A DNA stretch of 64,000 bases from Rhynchopus sp. YZ270_cl-10 (Eukaryota > Euglenozoa > Diplonemea > Diplonemida > Diplonemidae). The stretch lies in the NCBI GenBank assembly GCA_964035575.1, contig OZ037874.1, positions 1,364,001 to 1,428,000 on the forward strand, written 5' to 3'. Under the pieces are notes generated by a model that saw only the letters and a program-made list of their open reading frames with translations, ran no database searches and was not told where the DNA came from. Numbering within the stretch: position 1 is the stretch's first letter; each line of letters begins with the position of its first letter. Made by a program: the position numbers and the translations under genes. Of the stretch, positions 61,921 through 64,000 are shown piece by piece.

Positions 61921-64000
61921 ATGTTACCGCTGCTTGCGTGCCTTTCGCTGGCAATCAATTGTTATGTTAGGCCTCACCCATGCAATGGCATGCAGGAGAA
62001 CGAATGCTTGACAAATCATACCACGTTCACAACCCTTCGGGGCTGCAAGATGGATAATGGGATGTGCAAGTCTGTGTGCGCAGATTCGTACAAAGATTCT
62101 GGCATGGTGCAAGGAAACATCAAAGTACGTCTTCCGAAAACCCACTGCTACGAGCGAGAGGCTAGCATATCTGTCGGTGCGTGCATTGCACTTTCTTCCA
62201 TGCGCGGAGGCTCTGCTGAGGAAAACGCAGCACTGCTGGACGAGGGTATCTCAGGTGCTGTGGCGCGAACTCTGAAGGGATATGTGGAGGCAATCAACAA
62301 AGTCTCAACAACGCTTACCCCGGCTCTCACGTTCCACAACAACGAGAAGATGACAATTGAAGGGGAGGAATTTAACTTTGGGCTCACCAAGACCCTCCCA
62401 GCAGGGATGATCACCTTCAGCGTGGTGCCTCTTCGAACCTCCTCAGGGACCTCCTTAAATGCGGGCGACAAACTAACGATAGAGGTAAAGGGTACCTTCC
62501 TCAGTGTCAGTGGCAGTAGCGTAAAATTGAGCGAGAAGGTTAATCGGGATGAATTCCGTGAGCATATCAAACTTGTGTTCACAGCTGGAGGGGATACTGT
62601 TACCACACGGACGATTAAGGCCGAGTGGGTTACGCAAGGGAAGAAGCAGGCCGAGGACAAACTCTCTATTGAACCACGGGGAGAGCAGGACTTCGAAAAG
62701 ATGTTCACGACTGACGACCCTGACCGTTTCATGACGCCTGTCTTCGAGGCTGTGACTGCAAAAAACATTTACTTCAAGACAGCAGAGTACTTCATTTCAC
62801 TCCAGGCACTTGCAGCGCTTGCGGAAAAGCGGACAAACAAAGAAGGCGTCTCAGCCGCCACACTTGACGGAATGACCAAACCAGTCATGAATTGGGAGGC
62901 CGATGGTCTGTTCGATATTCCGTTTATCGGTAACCTTCGATTAAAAAAACACCAGAAGGAAAACGGAGAGTGGATCTCAAATCCTGAATTAACAACAAGC
63001 GACCTGTTTGTCCCTGAGGAGGCCTACGAGAACATCCTCGACACGTTCCCAGAGGATGTCCCCTCTTCGTCTGGAGGTGGGTCCTACAACCCCTTCGGGC
63101 GCTTTGCATCCGACGTTGCTATTGGAGTCTACCTCATTGTGGGAGACGCGGAGAAGAAGGAGGAATTTAAGAAAACAATGAAGAAGACCATTGAAGAGCA
63201 CGTCGGTGATAAGGAGCATCTTATAGAGTACCTCACAGAGGAAGACCTCTCTGAGTCCTCGGACTGGGTGCTGGTCTTCACCGGCACTAAATTTCACATC
63301 TACCAGAAGAAGGCCATCTCAAAGAAGTACAGCAGCAAACCCTTCTCAGACACTCTGGTTTCAGATGAAATGAACTTCGCCAACTGCAAGAACATAGTAG
63401 ATGGTATCAACAGCCTAGTCGAATCTACGAAAGAACGCGAGAATCACGTCAAGAGTCTTGAAAATAAGCTCGGGGGCAAGCAGGGTGCAAAGAGGATCGA
63501 CACTCATACAACAATGGGGGGCCCCTCCGCCAAAGCTGTGGCAGCAGCTTGCAGTGGTAAGGATGCAAAAAGCTTGAAGCAGAAATACGAGTGGCTGCAC
63601 AGAGTGGGACACAGCCTTGCTGGCAGGCAGACTGACAACCCGAAGAACCTGATGCTCGGGACGAAACACGCGAATTCGCACATGATCACCTTCGAGACGC
63701 TCCTCTCCCAGTCATTCAAATACAACGAAAAGGAGAAACCGTGCAAGCTCTCCACGGAGGTGGACAGAGCGGCAGATATGATTCTCTTTGCTCCCGAGAA
63801 GCTTTCTTACAAGGTTATGGGTCAGGGGGGGGACACGCTTGGGCAGCATACATTTGAGTTGATGGGAACGCTGCGCCCCGCTGTCATGCTGAATGTGTAT
63901 GTGTACAACTATTTCAGGCACGTACACTCTCACACGGACCTTTCGCCACCCCGCACGAAGATCCTGCGGGGTTCGCATGGTTCGCCCGGATCACCGTTTT
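61921..64000 (+). CDS. Secreted protein with HNH-like motif, 3' end beyond window
   Basis: The frame is open from the ATG at 61921 to the window edge (693 codons); an in-frame TAA at 61891 fixes the start. The signal peptide is MLPLLACLSLAINC. An N-terminal Cys-containing segment (ENECLTNHTTF, CKMDNGMCKSVC) precedes a mixed alpha/beta region rich in charged residues. Near residues 556-592 is EWLHRVGHSLAG ... NPKNLMLGTKHANSHM. The pattern WLHxxGHSL, NPxNL, AN, M resembles the HNH/beta-beta-alpha-metal nuclease core seen in secreted nucleases and polymorphic-toxin effectors; this is my reading, without a search. The following YNYFRHVHSHTDLSPPR segment is unrecognised. It could equally be an uncharacterised secreted family. 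Confidence 0.75.
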   Translation, partial: MLPLLACLSLAINCYVRPHPCNGMQENECLTNHTTFTTLRGCKMDNGMCKSVCADSYKDSGMVQGNIKVRLPKTHCYEREASISVGACIALSSMRGGSAEENAALLDEGISGAVARTLKGYVEAINKVSTTLTPALTFHNNEKMTIEGEEFNFGLTKTLPAGMITFSVVPLRTSSGTSLNAGDKLTIEVKGTFLSVSGSSVKLSEKVNRDEFREHIKLVFTAGGDTVTTRTIKAEWVTQGKKQAEDKLSIEPRGEQDFEKMFTTDDPDRFMTPVFEAVTAKNIYFKTAEYFISLQALAALAEKRTNKEGVSAATLDGMTKPVMNWEADGLFDIPFIGNLRLKKHQKENGEWISNPELTTSDLFVPEEAYENILDTFPEDVPSSSGGGSYNPFGRFASDVAIGVYLIVGDAEKKEEFKKTMKKTIEEHVGDKEHLIEYLTEEDLSESSDWVLVFTGTKFHIYQKKAISKKYSSKPFSDTLVSDEMNFANCKNIVDGINSLVESTKERENHVKSLENKLGGKQGAKRIDTHTTMGGPSAKAVAAACSGKDAKSLKQKYEWLHRVGHSLAGRQTDNPKNLMLGTKHANSHMITFETLLSQSFKYNEKEKPCKLSTEVDRAADMILFAPEKLSYKVMGQGGDTLGQHTFELMGTLRPAVMLNVYVYNYFRHVHSHTDLSPPRTKILRGSHGSPGSPF

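Overview
The window is nuclear DNA of a unicellular eukaryote. It carries a membrane-anchored cytochrome P450, secreted and single-pass surface proteins with Thr/Pro-rich stalks, MAP3K-type kinase domains, RCC1-like repeats, 25-residue leucine-rich repeats and one clear GT-AG intron. Genes are GC-rich and almost intronless. Intergenic DNA is AT-rich, full of T runs, satellites and short inverted-repeat elements. All eleven credible genes lie on the + strand, and most start codons sit just downstream of a pyrimidine tract and an AG. That would fit a lineage with polycistronic transcription and leader trans-splicing, such as Euglenozoa, but this is inference and I cannot name the species.

Layout. 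1-1341 is the 3' end of a dual-kinase receptor. 7739-9586 is an LRR protein with a ubiquitin-like N-terminus. 12811-16790 is a stalked surface glycoprotein with six C-W-C modules, a mucin-like stalk, a membrane segment and a satellite-filled intron before its cytoplasmic tail. 20409-22190 is a six-span cyclase-like protein that looks catalytically degenerate. 23183-24847 is a P450. 34236-38435 and 47554-51708 are two full-length receptors with RCC1-like ectodomains and two tandem kinase domains each; their kinase ends are almost identical to each other and to the fragment at the window start. 54092-55246 is a chitobiase-like GH18 enzyme, followed by two paralogous secreted proteins (56214-57404, 57956-59158). 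61921 to the window end is a secreted protein with an HNH-like motif, cut by the edge.

Between the genes, 24848-34235 and 38436-47553 are repeat territories. They hold a 1.18-kb near-perfect palindrome (42113-43290), a 3.6-kb terminal-inverted-repeat element (43308-46904) and two related heptamer satellites. Elsewhere there are several small inverted-repeat elements, two of them dated by an empty site elsewhere in the window, and families of short hairpin motifs that recur only on the coding strand.

Functionally the window is dominated by surface and secreted proteins: receptors that could pass an outside signal to a MAP-kinase-like module, a mucin-like coat protein, and a secreted chitin-processing gene beside cysteine-rich secreted proteins. 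No operon-like pathway can be drawn; the shared theme is contact with the environment.
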